Assembly: GCA_034766995.1 (NCBI GenBank)
Contig: CM068313.1
Coordinates: forward strand, 14,312,512 to 14,376,511
DNA length: 64,000 bases
From: Acanthacorydalis orientalis
Taxonomy: Eukaryota > Arthropoda > Insecta > Megaloptera > Corydalidae
Direction of reading: 5' to 3'
This document shows, piece after piece, positions 11,380-23,315 of this stretch; position 1 is the first letter of the stretch; the number at the start of each line of letters is the position of its first letter. The position numbers and the translations under genes were made by a program. Below the pieces are notes generated by a model. That model was not told where the DNA came from and ran no database searches. It saw only the letters and a list, made by a program, of their open reading frames with translations.

Positions 11380-11605
11380 ACCTTCAAGTAAGAATTCTCG
11401 TTCCTTCAGAAACCATACAAAAAAATTTGATCAAATCTGAAATTTTTCTGTAGCTTAACGCTCTCATAACGACAATAGCGCCATCAGAACACGCATAAGC
11501 AATAATTAAAATGATAAGTAATCAAATATTGAACATTTTTAATCAGAAAAAAGTATATAGTTTGTGCAGGAGTGAAAATCATTTGTGAAATTTCAATGTC
11601 ACTTC
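11380..11605. repeat. dispersed palindromic repeat (family P), two-armed copy
   Basis: The left arm carries CAGAAACCATACAAAAAAAT and TTTGATCAAA. The right arm, in reverse, carries AACACGCATAAGCAATAATT, TATTGAACATTTTTAATCAG and TTTGTGCAGGAGTGAAAATC. Both arms in one unit show the palindromic layout. Confidence 0.65.
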
Positions 11606-11877
11606 ACAAAAAAAAACATTTCAATTTGGAAAAAATATCTGTTTCAACAAATATACATAAATTTATAACAAACTGCTTACAATATTAAACTACATTTATT
11701 TGATGAATCAACACCTTCTGTTGCTGATAATTTTCTGTCTCTTTTGCTTTATTATTAAATTTTTAGCCTTTCTTATTTGGTTTGAGACTTTTCTTAGATT
11801 ATAACTTGATCTTAACCGATTAGTTACCCGATATTTGTTTTATACTTGATAAAATTAGAAATAAACAGTTTATTATG

Positions 11878-11880
<3 letters not shown>

Positions 11881-11938
<58 letters not shown>
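11881..11938. repeat. (TA)n array
   Basis: A pure TA tract of 58 bp. Confidence 0.95.
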
Positions 11939-11944
<6 letters not shown>

Positions 11945-12059
11945 TCAATAAATTCAGATAAATACAAATAAAAGTTAGACCGTTTAAAAAAATACTAGAC
12001 GAAAAGCAACTCGTTTACCAATAAAGTTAAGTTGAATTATTTTTCTACATTATGTACAT

Positions 12060-12545
12060 CAAGTGGTATCAAACTCCTATATGAACACAGGCCACCAAAT
12101 TCAGTTTAAACGAGTCTGCGGACCGCAGACAAAAAAGAGTCACTAAAAAAAAATTTAGCGAGCAACGAAAAAAGTTATATTCGAAAATAACTCGAAAATA
12201 AATTTAAATTTTACATTAATTGTTTCTTTAATGAATTTATAAAAATTAAAAAAAATACATTAATTTTAGGTACTATTATCAAATATTACAACAAAATTTT
12301 AAATTAGAGAAATTAAAAAATATTTTTATTAGAAACCTGTCATCTTTTGACAAAAAATATTTTATCAACGACGAATATACCGGTGAATGTAAAAAGGTGT
12401 TCCTTACAATATACTTCTGTAATTTGCCATGTTTTAAAAATGTATTTTATATTTTAAATTCCATTTTATTATTTTAATAAAATCAACTTCAGATTTTGGA
12501 CCGCGGGCCGCATTCGACTCGACGGCCACGTGTTTGATACCACTG
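12060..12545. mobile_element. non-autonomous hAT element with target duplication
   Basis: The left end CAAGTGGTATCAAAC and the right end GTTTGATACCACTG are inverted complements. They are flanked by ATGTACAT (12052-12059) and ATGTACAC (12546-12553), an 8-bp target duplication with one difference, as expected for hAT. GC-rich words just inside each end (GGACCGCAGAC; GGACCGCGGGCCGC) are typical of Charlie-like hATs. The 486-bp interior is AT-rich with no transposase frame, so it is a MITE-type derivative. Confidence 0.88.
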
Positions 12546-12553
12546 ATGTACAC

Positions 12554-13564
12554 TAATCCGATATGACTTCATCGGAATAACATTTTCCTGTCCCTTGCAA
12601 AAAAATAAATAAATGTAAATATCAAGTCTTTTCAAACCCTGAAAGTTATATAATTAAGTAGTTTATTAAAAATATCAGAATTTTTAAACATCTGCTATTT
12701 TTAAAATATAAAAGCAAAGAAAATTTAAACATAAAAATCTTTATAGTGTTTTTTCTTATGTACCTGTTTGTTATTTTATAGGCATATTTGGGTCAAATTT
12801 GAGTAAATTTCTTCTACGATCGGTTTTGATGCTTGGCAACTTTAGTACTATTGATATAAATATTTTGAACCATATATAATAGAGTGTGTATAGTTAATTG
12901 AACTCTATAATATAGTTATTTAAAATTGAAATCGAAACCAGTTGTAAAAGAAAAGAACTCTCATGTCGTTTACAGAATTCACATAGAATAACAATATAAA
13001 AATGACTAAAATTACCGTACAAAAATATTGAAGTTTTAATTTTATTGGCAAAATAAAATAAACTTTTGTGCACGCTAATGTAAAAGAACTATAAAGAATT
13101 CAGATTCGTGCACCGATATATTTTTGTCCCGGTAATTAAAATCATCTCACGCCATGTCTTTAACCTGACTGACTTCGAATAAATTTCAATCTTTTATACT
13201 TTGTACTCGGTTCATATTATATTAATCGCACGATAACGACCACTTTTTCATTTTTACAATTTCACACATCGCAAACTGTAATCATCAGAGCGTATTAACA
13301 TTTCCAAGAGAAGAGTTTACGTGACATTTTATATTGTTTAATAGTGTAGGTAGTCAACAAAAAAAATAATGAAGTCACGGTATCAGAACACACTTATGAA
13401 GGTAATGTAAATGAACAGTTATGTTTAATTTAAGAAAATATATTATCGTTGTACAGAAGTTGATTAGAACGCGTAGATAATTTCAAAATCAAGGGTATTC
13501 ATTACATGTACATGTCGTATTTGAACTTGCAGGTAAATATTAAAGACTGATAAAATTATATTAC
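12554..13564. other. intron sequence next to the linker exon, nothing recognised
   Basis: AT-rich, without reading frames or element ends beyond the donor site at 13561-13564. Confidence 0.5.
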
Positions 13565-13636
13565 CTTATCTTCAGCTTTGATGTTCTTGGTTGGTATCTT
13601 GGAAAGGGCTTTCTTCGCAGCGTTACATAAACGACG
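13565..13636 (-). CDS. gol: goliath-type E3 ubiquitin ligase, linker exon between membrane helix and RING
   Basis: This phase-0 exon of 72 bp (24 codons) encodes RRLCNAAKKALSKIPTKNIK followed by AEDK. That is the basic linker between the transmembrane helix and the RING finger in insect Goliath proteins. The acceptor is a T-rich tract ending ttttttcag and the donor is gtaata. The intron upstream is about 2.3 kb and holds an 80-bp minisatellite and a deleted mariner. The intron downstream is about 8.7 kb. The small size and exact phase match to both neighbours make chance unlikely. Confidence 0.93.
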
Positions 13637-13929
13637 CTGAAAAAATATAATTTTTATAACAACATTTATCTATTTATTAAACTAACACTTTATAATAATA
13701 AAACCGTAAAAAATAATAATGAATTCTACCTATTCAAAACTTTAATATAACAGAATACATTTAACAGAATTATTATAAAAATATACAACTTGCATCTCTT
13801 GTATTTTAATACAAAAACTAAATAAGTCACGTTCTGATTTTAACAAGCACTTTCTTATATATTTTCAGTACATAATGCAAAAAATCTAAATTATTAGGGA
13901 TAAAAAAATTCAATTTTGCAAAAGAAGTA

Positions 13930-14505
13930 CACAACAGACAATGTATGAGACTTTTTTACTATAAAGTGTCTAAACTTTGATAAAAAAAATCGTGAGTACA
14001 TACAGAAGACTGTTAAGATAAAGACATGTATCTTATGTCAGAGTATTTGAACTTTACTAAAAAAATTCATGAAACTGCACAGAGGTCTGTATATATCGAA
14101 ATATGAGCTTTCGTCTTTCGATAAAGCGATTGAACTTTCTTAAAAAAATCTTGAGTCTATATGAATGTCTGTATTCCGATATACAAGACTGTATCTTATT
14201 ATGAAGTGTCTGAAATTTTCAGAAATAATTTGCGAGTCTACATACAGATTTGTATGTCGAGATATAATCCTATATCTTATGATAGTATCTGAATTTTAAT
14301 AAAAAAAAAGTATTGAGTGTGTACCGAGGAATATATATCGAGATACGGATCCATATATTATCATAGTGTTTGAACTTTGCAGAAAAAAACCGTGAGTCCA
14401 TACAGAGGTCTGTATCTCGAGATATGAGCCCGTTTGTCATGATAGTGTCTGAATTTTGCTACAAAAGATTGTGAATCCGCACAAAGATCTTTTATCAAGA
14501 TATTT
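13930..14505. repeat. minisatellite, about seven units of ~80 bp
   Basis: The phrase GTGTCTGAACTTT (with variants) recurs at about 13966, 14043, 14126, 14206, 14285, 14366 and 14445, giving a period of 77-83 bp. Between phrases come an A-run, TGAGTCCATACAGAGGTCTG and a palindromic TATCTCGAGATA. Units are diverged, so the array is old. It lies in the 2.3-kb intron between the linker and transmembrane exons. Confidence 0.92.
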
Positions 14506-14750
14506 AGTTAAATGAGTAACTAGTCAATCACTTAGTTTCGGTCACTGCAACCAGATGTAACAATTACTCTAGTGATTTGTTGTTAAAAATTAGCAAATCA
14601 AAACCATAAATAACCAAAAAAAAAACAGTCATGTTTCATCACTGAAAAAGGATAATGGTTTACCATGATCATTCATAACCGAATACAACTTGAATCGCAA
14701 GTGAAACAAATGAATATTTGGACCAGTATTGTTTTACAATTGCTGCATTA
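14506..14750. other. intron sequence, nothing recognised
   Basis: A short non-coding spacer between the minisatellite and a mariner copy. Confidence 0.5.
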
Positions 14751-15461
14751 AATGCTGGGTTGGAAAAAATTCGTAGCGTTTTCCAATAGATGTCATTAAT
14801 TGCAATTACGTGCACAGTTCGATTATATGACATAACTCCATATGTATTATTTTGGCTGGTGAAATTTCAACGTTTCTCTCTGATAATTTTGTGAAATTTA
14901 AGTATGTTAAAATCAAAGTTGAAAATGGAGGAATATAAGGTGCATTTTCATCATTTCATGCTGTTTTATTTCCGGAAAAGAAAAAACGCTTCAGACAGCA
15001 AAAAAGATATCTGTTGTTTATGGACAAGGTGTCTGGGTGGCAATCGATCAAAATCATCCAGAATTGGCCAATCGGAAGGGTATCGTTTTCCATCAAGACA
15101 ACGCTAGACCTCATGTCTCTTTGCAGACCCGGCAGAAATTGATACAGTTTGGCTGGGATGTCCTACCTCACCCGCCATATTCACCTGATTTTGCATCTTC
15201 GAATTATCATTTGTTCCGGTTCCTACAGAATTCCCTTAATGGAAAAAACTTTACTTCCTTGGAAGCCTGCAGAAATCACCTGGATCAATTCATCGCCCAG
15301 AAAGATGCCGAGTTTTGGGCGGACGGAATTATAAAACTACGCGGAAGATGACGAAAGGTAGTGGATCAAAGTAGTAGAATAAATATATGTACACATAAAA
15401 TAAACACTGCCTTTGAGTTTCATCTTAAAAATGCTACGAACTTTTGTTCCAATCCAAGACA
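14751..15461 (+). mobile_element. internally deleted mariner (honeybee/mellifera-like transposase)
   Basis: The ends share TTGG(A/G)TTGGAA and TTCGTAGC(A/G)TTTT in inverted orientation, with TA at both sides. A start region near 14930 encodes KVHFHHFMLFYFRKRKN. After about 30 residues the sequence jumps to the catalytic domain at 15037-15351, which reads NRKGIVFHQDNARPHV and later LPHPPYSPDFASSNYHLF. A frame shift separates the parts. The HQD Asp is present, but the third catalytic residue of the DD34D triad is Asn (SSN), so even the retained half could not work. The element is 711 bp against a usual 1.3 kb. Confidence 0.9.
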
Positions 15462-15922
15462 TAATGTAAACAATTAACAACAAGTGATACAGTAAACATG
15501 AAATAATATCAAAGATTCAAGTGAAAAAATATTTACTGTCATACAACCAAACTTCTAGCACAGATTCTCAATTTGCTCAATTGTAAAATATAGGAACAGT
15601 TAATTTAAACAAGTGTTTCGTTAATGAAACAAAGAAAAATAGAGCAAAAAATTTAAATGAATATAAACATTTTATTCTAAAAATAATATGAAACTTAAAC
15701 AAATAATGACTGAAAATAATCTAATGTAAAAAAAGAATACAATAAAAAAAATATTATATACTTTTAAATTCTCAACAACATTCTATAAACTGTACATTGT
15801 TTTTCAATTCAATCTTTTATACATTTTATTATAATTTTCTTTTAAATTATTTCGTACTTTACTGCCTACATAAAACAGATACATTTTTATTTAATGTAAG
15901 TAAAAAAAAAAAAAAAACTTAC
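15462..15922. other. intron sequence up to the transmembrane exon donor
   Basis: AT-rich; an A-run of 16 lies directly beside the donor site at 15917-15922. Confidence 0.5.
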
Positions 15923-16040
15923 CGATATTCTATCTTTCGCGTGAATATATCTGAACCTTTGAACGTAGTAAAATATCAGCCAAGTGAGTGAAATAATCAT
16001 CAGAACGATAAATGATATCGAAACGAATAGCACGGATGTC
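15923..16040 (-). CDS. gol: goliath-type E3 ubiquitin ligase, transmembrane exon
   Basis: This 118-bp exon follows the one ending at 31328 after an intron of about 15.3 kb. Its acceptor is ttgttacag and its donor gtaagt. The split codon AG|G joins the exons as N-R-T-S. It encodes a hydrophobic helix containing [20 protein letters not shown], followed by the basic, aromatic [13 protein letters not shown] that marks the cytosolic face in Goliath/RNF130/RNF150 proteins. The helix sequence is among the most conserved parts of this family. The exon ends in phase 0 and its last codon is followed directly by RRLCNAAKK in the next exon. The upstream intron carries most of the mariner, MITE and (TA)n load seen between 16041 and 31327. 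Confidence 0.95.
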
Positions 16041-17125
16041 CTGTAACAAAAAGTAGGAATATAAATCAAATCTTATATTTTGTAAAGAAAGCGAATTTTT
16101 ATTTTATGTGTAAGACATTTCGACAAGAAAAATCGAGTGTAATTCAGACGAAAGTACTTGTTGAAATTAAATGGTGTTTTATAAAAAGTAATATCGTTTT
16201 ATCTCTTCAAATATTTTTTTTAAATGTCAATAAGTTAATCATTTATTTGAAAAAAAATACGATTCTTCTATTTTTATTAGTTTAATTGTTGATAATACAG
16301 AAAATTGATTTGAATCATATCAGATACTTTCAAAAAGTATCTCAATTGAATAATATTTTCATTATAATTAAGTATCCTACGATTAGATTTTAATTAATTA
16401 TATATATTTTTTATAACAGAAGAAAATATTTCTTTATCTAATTTTTATACCAATCAATCACAATAATTTATAAAATATAAGAATGTTAATCCAATCCTTA
16501 CAATTTGTTTAACTAATATATTAAATTTTCAGTTCGTATCCTTGACATGCTTTTCTTTAATTTCCTATAAATAGGTTAAGTGCATCAAAAAAAAAAACAA
16601 CGTTATTATAACTTCAATTTAATGAGTGTCATAAAAACTTATTCAAAATCGATATTTTAAATAACGAGACTCTTTTAAATAGATATCTTCACATATAACA
16701 AGATTCTGAAATGAGAATTAGAATTTCTCAAAATAATTCGATTCGTGTTCAGTTTAACACTCGGAAAACGTTGCTCAAGACTTTCAGTGGAAATTAAATT
16801 GTACTCATTTCCCGAATCATTTTTAAATTACATTTTTTTGAATTCCTTCCTAGAACGCTGATTTTATATACAAGAAATATCCAACGTGATTAGATGTGAC
16901 TTATTTATAGAGTACTACGTATTTTTCAAATCTTTGGAATGTTTTCATCCTTATCACTCCAACTGTTTACTGTGTCTATTGACCGGCAACTCCAACTTAT
17001 ATTCTCAGCATATGCTTGCTTGAGAGTTTTTAAGTGTCATACTTTAAATAATAATATTCAAGTCATTTAAAACAATCTTTATTCATTTCAGAAGTAATAT
17101 ATTTTTGATTATAATATTTATATAT
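16041..17125. other. start of the 15.3-kb goliath intron (acceptor side)
   Basis: AT-rich, no recognised element or exon. Confidence 0.5.
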
Positions 17126-17308
17126 TTAGTTATAACTGACTGTGTGGTATTTTTTAAAATATTCATTGGGATGCAAATAGGGTTTGCATTCACAGGTCTT
17201 ACAACAAAAAAATGTTTGTTGTTTTACCGCATTACTTCCTTTCGATGAACAAATAAGATACTTCTTCTTGTTTCCTTTCGGCAACTGATTAATTATATAG
17301 TTTCTCAT
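17126..17308 (-). pseudogene. piggyBac-type transposase C-terminal cysteine-rich domain
   Basis: A 60-codon frame contains KKKYLICSSKGSNAVKQQTF and then CCKTCECKPYLHPNEYFKKY followed by HT. PiggyBac transposases end in a cross-brace Cys-rich domain of the form C-x2-C ... C-x2-C ... P.L....CF..YHT, and this frame matches its order and spacing, with Tyr in place of the usual Cys before the Phe. Just upstream in transposase direction (about 17340) a shifted frame may continue the match. No catalytic domain, TTAA duplication or terminal repeat was found, so this is a fragment. Confidence 0.72.
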
Positions 17309-17821
17309 CTAAACGTTGTTCTTTATCTGCTTCCTCCATACTTATCCAATCCTGCCATACACATTGTTATTTCGAAAGTCTCCTACGAACTGACTTTCTA
17401 ATAATTTGACAAACTTCTAATGTGACAAAGCTCTTTCGTCTTTCCTTTCCTTTTCTCAACATAAACAATTACCGATTGCAAAATTGTACAATGATAAACT
17501 GCCAATACAACAATAAACTACGAATACAGTAATAAAAAATTTGTTCAGTTAGTAGACTCTTGAAATCAAATTACTGCTACTTCTTTCAATTAATAAATTT
17601 AATTATTAGTTAAGAAAAATTTACATGAATTTAAAGATCATTGACCGTAATTATTTTTCTACCAACCTAATACTATTTTCTTTAATTGATTTTACTCGTT
17701 TTATTAATAGAGAATAAAACCTGTTTACTTCAAAATTTATAAAAGGCAACTCAATAAGATATTTTATAAATTGTGTTTTTCGCTCTACGGATTTTAAAAT
17801 TTGTTTTCGATAAAAGTTAAT

Positions 17822-17862
<41 letters not shown>

Positions 17863-19073
17863 TATACACATGCTTGTTTGTATGTCAACATGTGTTAAAT
17901 ACTTTGTATAAATAATTTACATTTCCAAATCAACTTGACCTAGCAAAAATTTAAGTCGTTCTACTGATTTCTCAATTAGCAAATCCAATTGACGTCCAAA
18001 CAAGTATTGAAATTAAACGAAAACACAAAGTAATTTACTTTTATTTGTTTTCAATCACTTCAAATATCCACTTTTATGTAGACTTGTCGTTTCACTGTGA
18101 ATCGATTGTGATGCTCGTTAAACGAGTTTAAATTAAATATTCGTATTTGTAATGAATTTATAATTCGATTTGTTGTTAACGATTTGTACGGCAGATTAAG
18201 TAAGTGCCTTGGTATTATGTTAATTACATATTATTACATTTTTTAGTATACGAAACGCACGCATCGAAAATGGAACATTTTATACATATTCATATTTTAT
18301 TTCCTCTACGTTTATGAACATTACGTCAAGTTTTGCATGTTTAATGGCTGGAAAATAAAAAAAAAAATAGAGTTCCGTTTTAGGTTATGTTTTTGTTTTC
18401 GCAGGAAACTGCCAGTTTTTCATTTATATTTTCACAAATAGAATGCAGTATCGTAACGTCATATTTAATATTTTATCAGTTCAAGTATAAAAAGAATATG
18501 TTTTTTTTAAAAAAAAGTGTGGTGCATAACATGAGAATACAGTATACAGTAGTTAAATAATTTCATGATTTATGTTGTTTGATGGTTTTAGAGTAAAACA
18601 TGTTTTATTCAAATTGCACAGCATGTGATTCTTAATTATATCATCATACTTTGCAGACAGGCGTTCAATAACTTATGAATTAAATCATCCATCCTGTCCA
18701 GCATAACTTTCATTTTTTGATAAACAAACAATAAGTATGATTCATGCAATACCGCGTATAAACTGACTAATATTTTATCTCAGTTGTCCTCTACTGCAAT
18801 TTATCACAACCTAAATTGTTGTATGGCTCGAAAAATATATTTTTTTCTAACGTTAATCAGTAAATTCATAAGATTTCTGTCTTTAATCCTCAGCTACATG
18901 TTCTTTCTAATATTAACTACTTCCGTAGCGTTTTCAGCAACCAGGTATATAAACTTCAAAATCAGTACATGAGAAGTTATGTGTGTTATTTTGTTCACAC
19001 ATTTTAATTAACTAACGCCTGTGTTTAACATTTTTCACGTCACTTTGTCTTCTGTATTTTGATCGAATACTTG

Positions 19074-19076
<3 letters not shown>
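17309..19076. other. AT-rich intron sequence with one (TA)n tract
   Basis: It contains a (TA)n tract of about 35 bp near 17826-17861. I searched the minus strand for the rest of the piggyBac transposase and did not recognise it. Confidence 0.45.

Positions 19077-19153
<77 letters not shown>
19077..19153. repeat. (TA)n array
   Basis: About 77 bp of TA with one interruption. Confidence 0.95.
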
Positions 19154-19157
<4 letters not shown>

Positions 19158-19794
19158 ACATCATCAATAATATTGATAATTATTTAACCTGAAAATATTT
19201 TTTTTGAATTCATGTGCTTCGGTTTAAATGTGTTCTGAAGATGACATAGGTCAGATAATATTTTGACAACATTTTTTTCTCATTTTACAAAATCGTCAAG
19301 TACTAAATTTTCCATTTAGTGATTTTATTTATTTTTATAAGAAACTGAACAGACACACACTCATCGACATTTTCCAAGCCTACTTCACTTTTCGATAGAG
19401 TACTTTCATGATTACTCCTATTTACAAATCTTTCTTCATAATCTCCTTCATTGCTTCTTATTTTCTTTTTTGATCTGTGTCCAAAAAAAATTAATTTTCT
19501 CATCAATTAAATAACTTGGATTGTTTCTTTCAATACTGTATCGATTTTTTTATTAATTAGAATATAAAAAGATATAAAATAATAATAAATTTGAATAATT
19601 ATCTTCAAATAGATTTTTCTTAATTATATCATTTATATTCAAGATTATTTTTCCTTACCGATTGCTGCTTGTTCTCATCATCCTTAAAGAGCTAGTGTAT
19701 AGAAAATCTAAACCGATAACAAAATTTTCAGATTCCTCAGCGAAAATCTAATAACACGATTCAGATTTTTCTGTACCATAGGGATCTTAGGATA

Positions 19795-19930
19795 ATGATA
19801 TTCGTATCGAAACGCACAAACATCAAAAATAATCAATATTTAATTATTAAACATTTCTGATCAGAAGAATGTATTGTGGTATATGGGATAATGAAAAAGT
19901 CATTTATGACAGTGATTTTAATCACTGTAC
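19795..19930 (-). repeat. dispersed palindromic repeat (family P), reverse copy
   Basis: It reads GTATCGAAACGCACAAACAT, then TTAAACATTTCTGATCAGAA, then a decayed TGTGG...TGAAAAAG block in family order. Confidence 0.5.
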
Positions 19931-19944
19931 CAAAAACTCAAAGT

Positions 19945-20394
19945 ACGGTACACACCATCAGTTAAAACTGACAGTCAGAAGGTAAATGACAGTCAAAATG
20001 ATATTGTATGCGTCGAAATGACTGACTGTCAGTCCGACTGGAGGAATTCAAAAATTTTGAGTATGGACTGTCATATTTACATTGAAATTGTCGGTTAGTA
20101 ATTGACAATATGAGTAGTTTCTGTTAATCGTCATTTAGTCGCTTGATTTTAACAAGTAAGGTCAGAGTAAAAAAATATTTTCTTGATGTTTTCATGTTAA
20201 AATTTTAAAAAGGAAAATGTTTTTCTATTTTTGCGTGAAAAATGAAAAATGGAAGGTGATAAATCCATATTAATAGATTTTATTGATTATTATAAAAACA
20301 ACAGAGCATCATGGAACAGTCTTTAAATTATGATGTGCATTCTTAAATGGCAGTCCGGAAAGTCGTCAGTTTTAACTGATAATGTGTACACTGC
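19945..20394. mobile_element. terminal-inverted-repeat element, class unknown
   Basis: The left end GTACACACCATCAGTTAAAA and the complement of the right end (GTACACATTATCAGTTAAAA) match over about 25 bp, each containing the near-palindrome TCAGTTAAAACTGA. The 450-bp interior has further GACAGTCA / TGACTGTC motifs but no transposase. I could not define a target duplication. Confidence 0.75.
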
Positions 20395-20624
20395 TTAAGA
20401 AAAACTGTTGCTCACTCCTTTACAAATCGTTATTATAAACGGGAGCAGTGTTAATACACTCAACCTAAAATAAGGATGTTAGAGAAAGAAAATAATAATC
20501 ATCTGTGCCTCAAATATAAACAATGTATAAAAAAGAAATAATGGTATATAAAATATGGCAGTGTGTACAGTTAAGAATTAAAAAATATTCATATTTTACT
20601 ACACATTATCAGTCTGTATATATA

Positions 20625-20720
20625 TATATATAATGCAATTATCAATTATTTAACATTTTTGATTGGAAAAAAGTGTGGTTTGTAGCGCAAGTGAAATATT
20701 CATTTGTGGAAATATGTATT
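20625..20720 (-). repeat. dispersed palindromic repeat (family P), partial reverse copy
   Basis: It carries ATTTAACATTTTTGATTGGA and GTGGTTTGTAGCGCAAGTGA in family order. Confidence 0.5.
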
Positions 20721-20816
20721 ATTTTATCAAACGAATTCGGTTACTACAAAATGGTAAAAAATTATTTTGCATTCTAATATAATCGCTAGTATTATAGTTC
20801 ACATATATACATAAAC

Positions 20817-20818
<2 letters not shown>

Positions 20819-20857
<39 letters not shown>
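20819..20857. repeat. (TA)n array
   Basis: A pure TA tract of about 39 bp. Confidence 0.95.
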
Positions 20858-20859
<2 letters not shown>

Positions 20860-22065
20860 TCACAATATTTTAATGAAAATACTTGTGAATGCAGCAGTAT
20901 ACATCGAAATTGATATAAAAAGGAATGTAGCGTGCATGGTATTTATTTTTAGATGAAACTTTATCATTCCAAAGCATAAATAAAAAAACCAATTCAACTC
21001 CTAAGAAACTATGTCGACAAAATTTTAAAACTTTGCTGACCTACATACTTATTTATAGAACAATAATTTATAATTTACATAAAAAGTATTCCAAAACAAC
21101 ATTTTTATTGAACTACTGCACGGCTCGGTATAACTTTTATAGTATAATAAAACCGAATGTGTACTTTTTTCGAATTGTGATTTCTGAAACTAAACACAAC
21201 TGGTTATTTTCGGACATTTAATTAAAAAACAATAACAAAATACTCCGCAAGCACACCCAAACATGAAACATGTTTCCATTGAAAATAAACAGTCTGAAAC
21301 CCCGAACTAAATCAAATATCATTCCATTGAAAACAAACATTAAAAAAGCCCACTCGCGTATCCTTGCACAAGTTGAACAATCCCGACTGGACAATTTCAC
21401 ATATGTGCAGAAGATAAATAAAACATATCGTTGTAAGGTCACGTAGAAGAAGACCGAATAGTCGGTATCTTTAACTTTCAATCTTTGAATAATCACAAAG
21501 AAATACGCGAGTGTGTTCTTGAAATTAGCATTTTAAATAAGTATCAACAAATATTGACTCATGAATATATATTTTTTTTAATTCGTCATGAATGTAAATG
21601 GAGTTTACGTTCAAATGAATGATTTACAGGTTAACATATATTTCTTATAACTTATTTGTAAAATGTTGTAAAAGTATGAGTCAACGAGGATTTCTCGAAT
21701 ACAAAATTTGGACGAAAATCATTTTGTCCTACATGCAAATTTGAATAATATCTCGATGAAATAATACATGACCTGTTAAATATATTATTAAACATACATT
21801 ATATACTTATATATACTGGGCAAATAATCTTTAAGATATAGAACCAAGGTTACGCTGCAAAACTCCTACATCCAATTTTATAACTAGTTCAATTCTAGTT
21901 ATGGCACAACCTAAAATCACTACTCATAAATTTTTCAGTTCTAGTTTCTTTAATTTTCGATACATTAATAACATCATTAATAATATTAAAAAAAGTGTTC
22001 TTGCTGATTTTTTTAAAAAAATATAACAAATCAAAATATTTTCTATAATTTAAAAACAATCAACA

Positions 22066-22069
<4 letters not shown>
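20858..22069. other. AT-rich intron sequence, nothing recognised
   Basis: Two frames of 62 and 92 codons (21033 plus, 21218 minus) lack start context, splice sites and recognisable motifs. Confidence 0.45.

Positions 22070-22108
<39 letters not shown>
22070..22108. repeat. (TA)n array
   Basis: A pure TA tract about 40 bp upstream of a mariner end. Confidence 0.95.
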
Positions 22109-22112
<4 letters not shown>

Positions 22113-22146
22113 ATTTTCTACTGATTCAAGAAATAAAACGATACTA

Positions 22147-22410
22147 TGAGGGCGATTTGAAAAGTTCGTGACCTAACTATGAAAGAATATAACTTGTGTT
22201 TTTAAATTACTTTTATTTTTCAACATGGTCCCGCTGAACTTCAATGCATTTCATCCAGCGATGGTCCAGTGCTTTTATACCGTCCCGGAATTTTTTTTCT
22301 TGGACGCCATCAAAACAATGATTCTCTTTTACTAACAGTTCTTCATCTGATGAAAATCACGTACCACCAAGAATTTTTTCAAGTTTTGGAAACAGATGGA
22401 AATTTTAAGG
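22147..22410 (-). mobile_element. mariner fragment, 3' end only
   Basis: It begins after TA with TGAGGGCGATTTGAAAAGTT and CGTGACCTAACTATG, a terminus known from another mariner lineage. Read on the minus strand, the inner part resembles the SDFHLFPKLE region of the transposase, so only the tail of the element remains. The opposite end is missing. Confidence 0.75.
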
Positions 22411-23315
22411 CTTTTCAATCCTTTGAACCTTTCAAGTTTGTATTAAGTCAATGATATATACATTTTCGGATAAAATTTATGACTGGAAACATTATTTACT
22501 CAAAAATCTTACTTATTTAATGAAGGTTAGTTCGTTACCATCTGTCTTAGAATCAAACAGTTAACATGAACTATTAATTTTTTCCCATTAAACATTTTTT
22601 ATTTTTTAAAAAAAAGATATCTTGTATTTTTTTCTAAAACAGATCATTAAATTACTTAAACGATGCGATTGTCAGCACGTCGTATTTTTAGTCGTACAAA
22701 ATAAGAAGTAAACGAATATTCTAGGTTATTAAACGAAACTCGTTTTCGAAACGGCTGCTGCGTTGCAGCGTGTGGTGACCCCATGCACTGTTAAACTATA
22801 AAATAGTCTCAGCACGCTTCAGTATAAAAAGCATACACATGTTGTGTTCCAGTTTTGAATGAAGTAAAAAAAACGAACAAAGAACGATTGTCAAAACTCG
22901 ACACTGTGCTGCCAGCAACAAAGCAATGAATTGTACAAGCTTTTAACACATTTGCAGCAATTTTTAATGGTAAAATAGCTTTAGATGTATCGTAATTATT
23001 ACCAATATATAAGTACTATTCGAAAATAATATTTTATTTTTAGATTATGCACACACACGTTCATTAAAAGTAGGATATACAGTGGAGTTCTATTCAAGTA
23101 GACAACAGAAATAGTTATTCGAATTGTACTTTTGCACAATTTCAGTCTTATTTTTCATCTCATGTTTATTTACTACCGTGGCTTTTGTGACACAATCATT
23201 TCATAATCATTTACTACATCATCAGAAATTATAATTAATGCGAAAGTAATTGTTTTTCGAGAAAATAAAAAGAAAACAAATGTTAAACATGCATTTTGGC
23301 TGTTCTTTATGAATA
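22411..23315. other. intron sequence with a GC-richer patch
   Basis: Around 22740-22930 the sequence is richer in G and C, with a GCTGC/GCAGC hairpin at 22754-22769 and a TATAAAAAG word. No exon with splice sites was found there; its origin is unknown. Confidence 0.4.

Noticed and set aside
19303..19506. Charged minus-strand frame (HRSKKKIRSNEGDYEE) as a possible N-terminus of the piggyBac at 17126
   Set aside because: No catalytic domain could be traced between them and the peptide is low in information.
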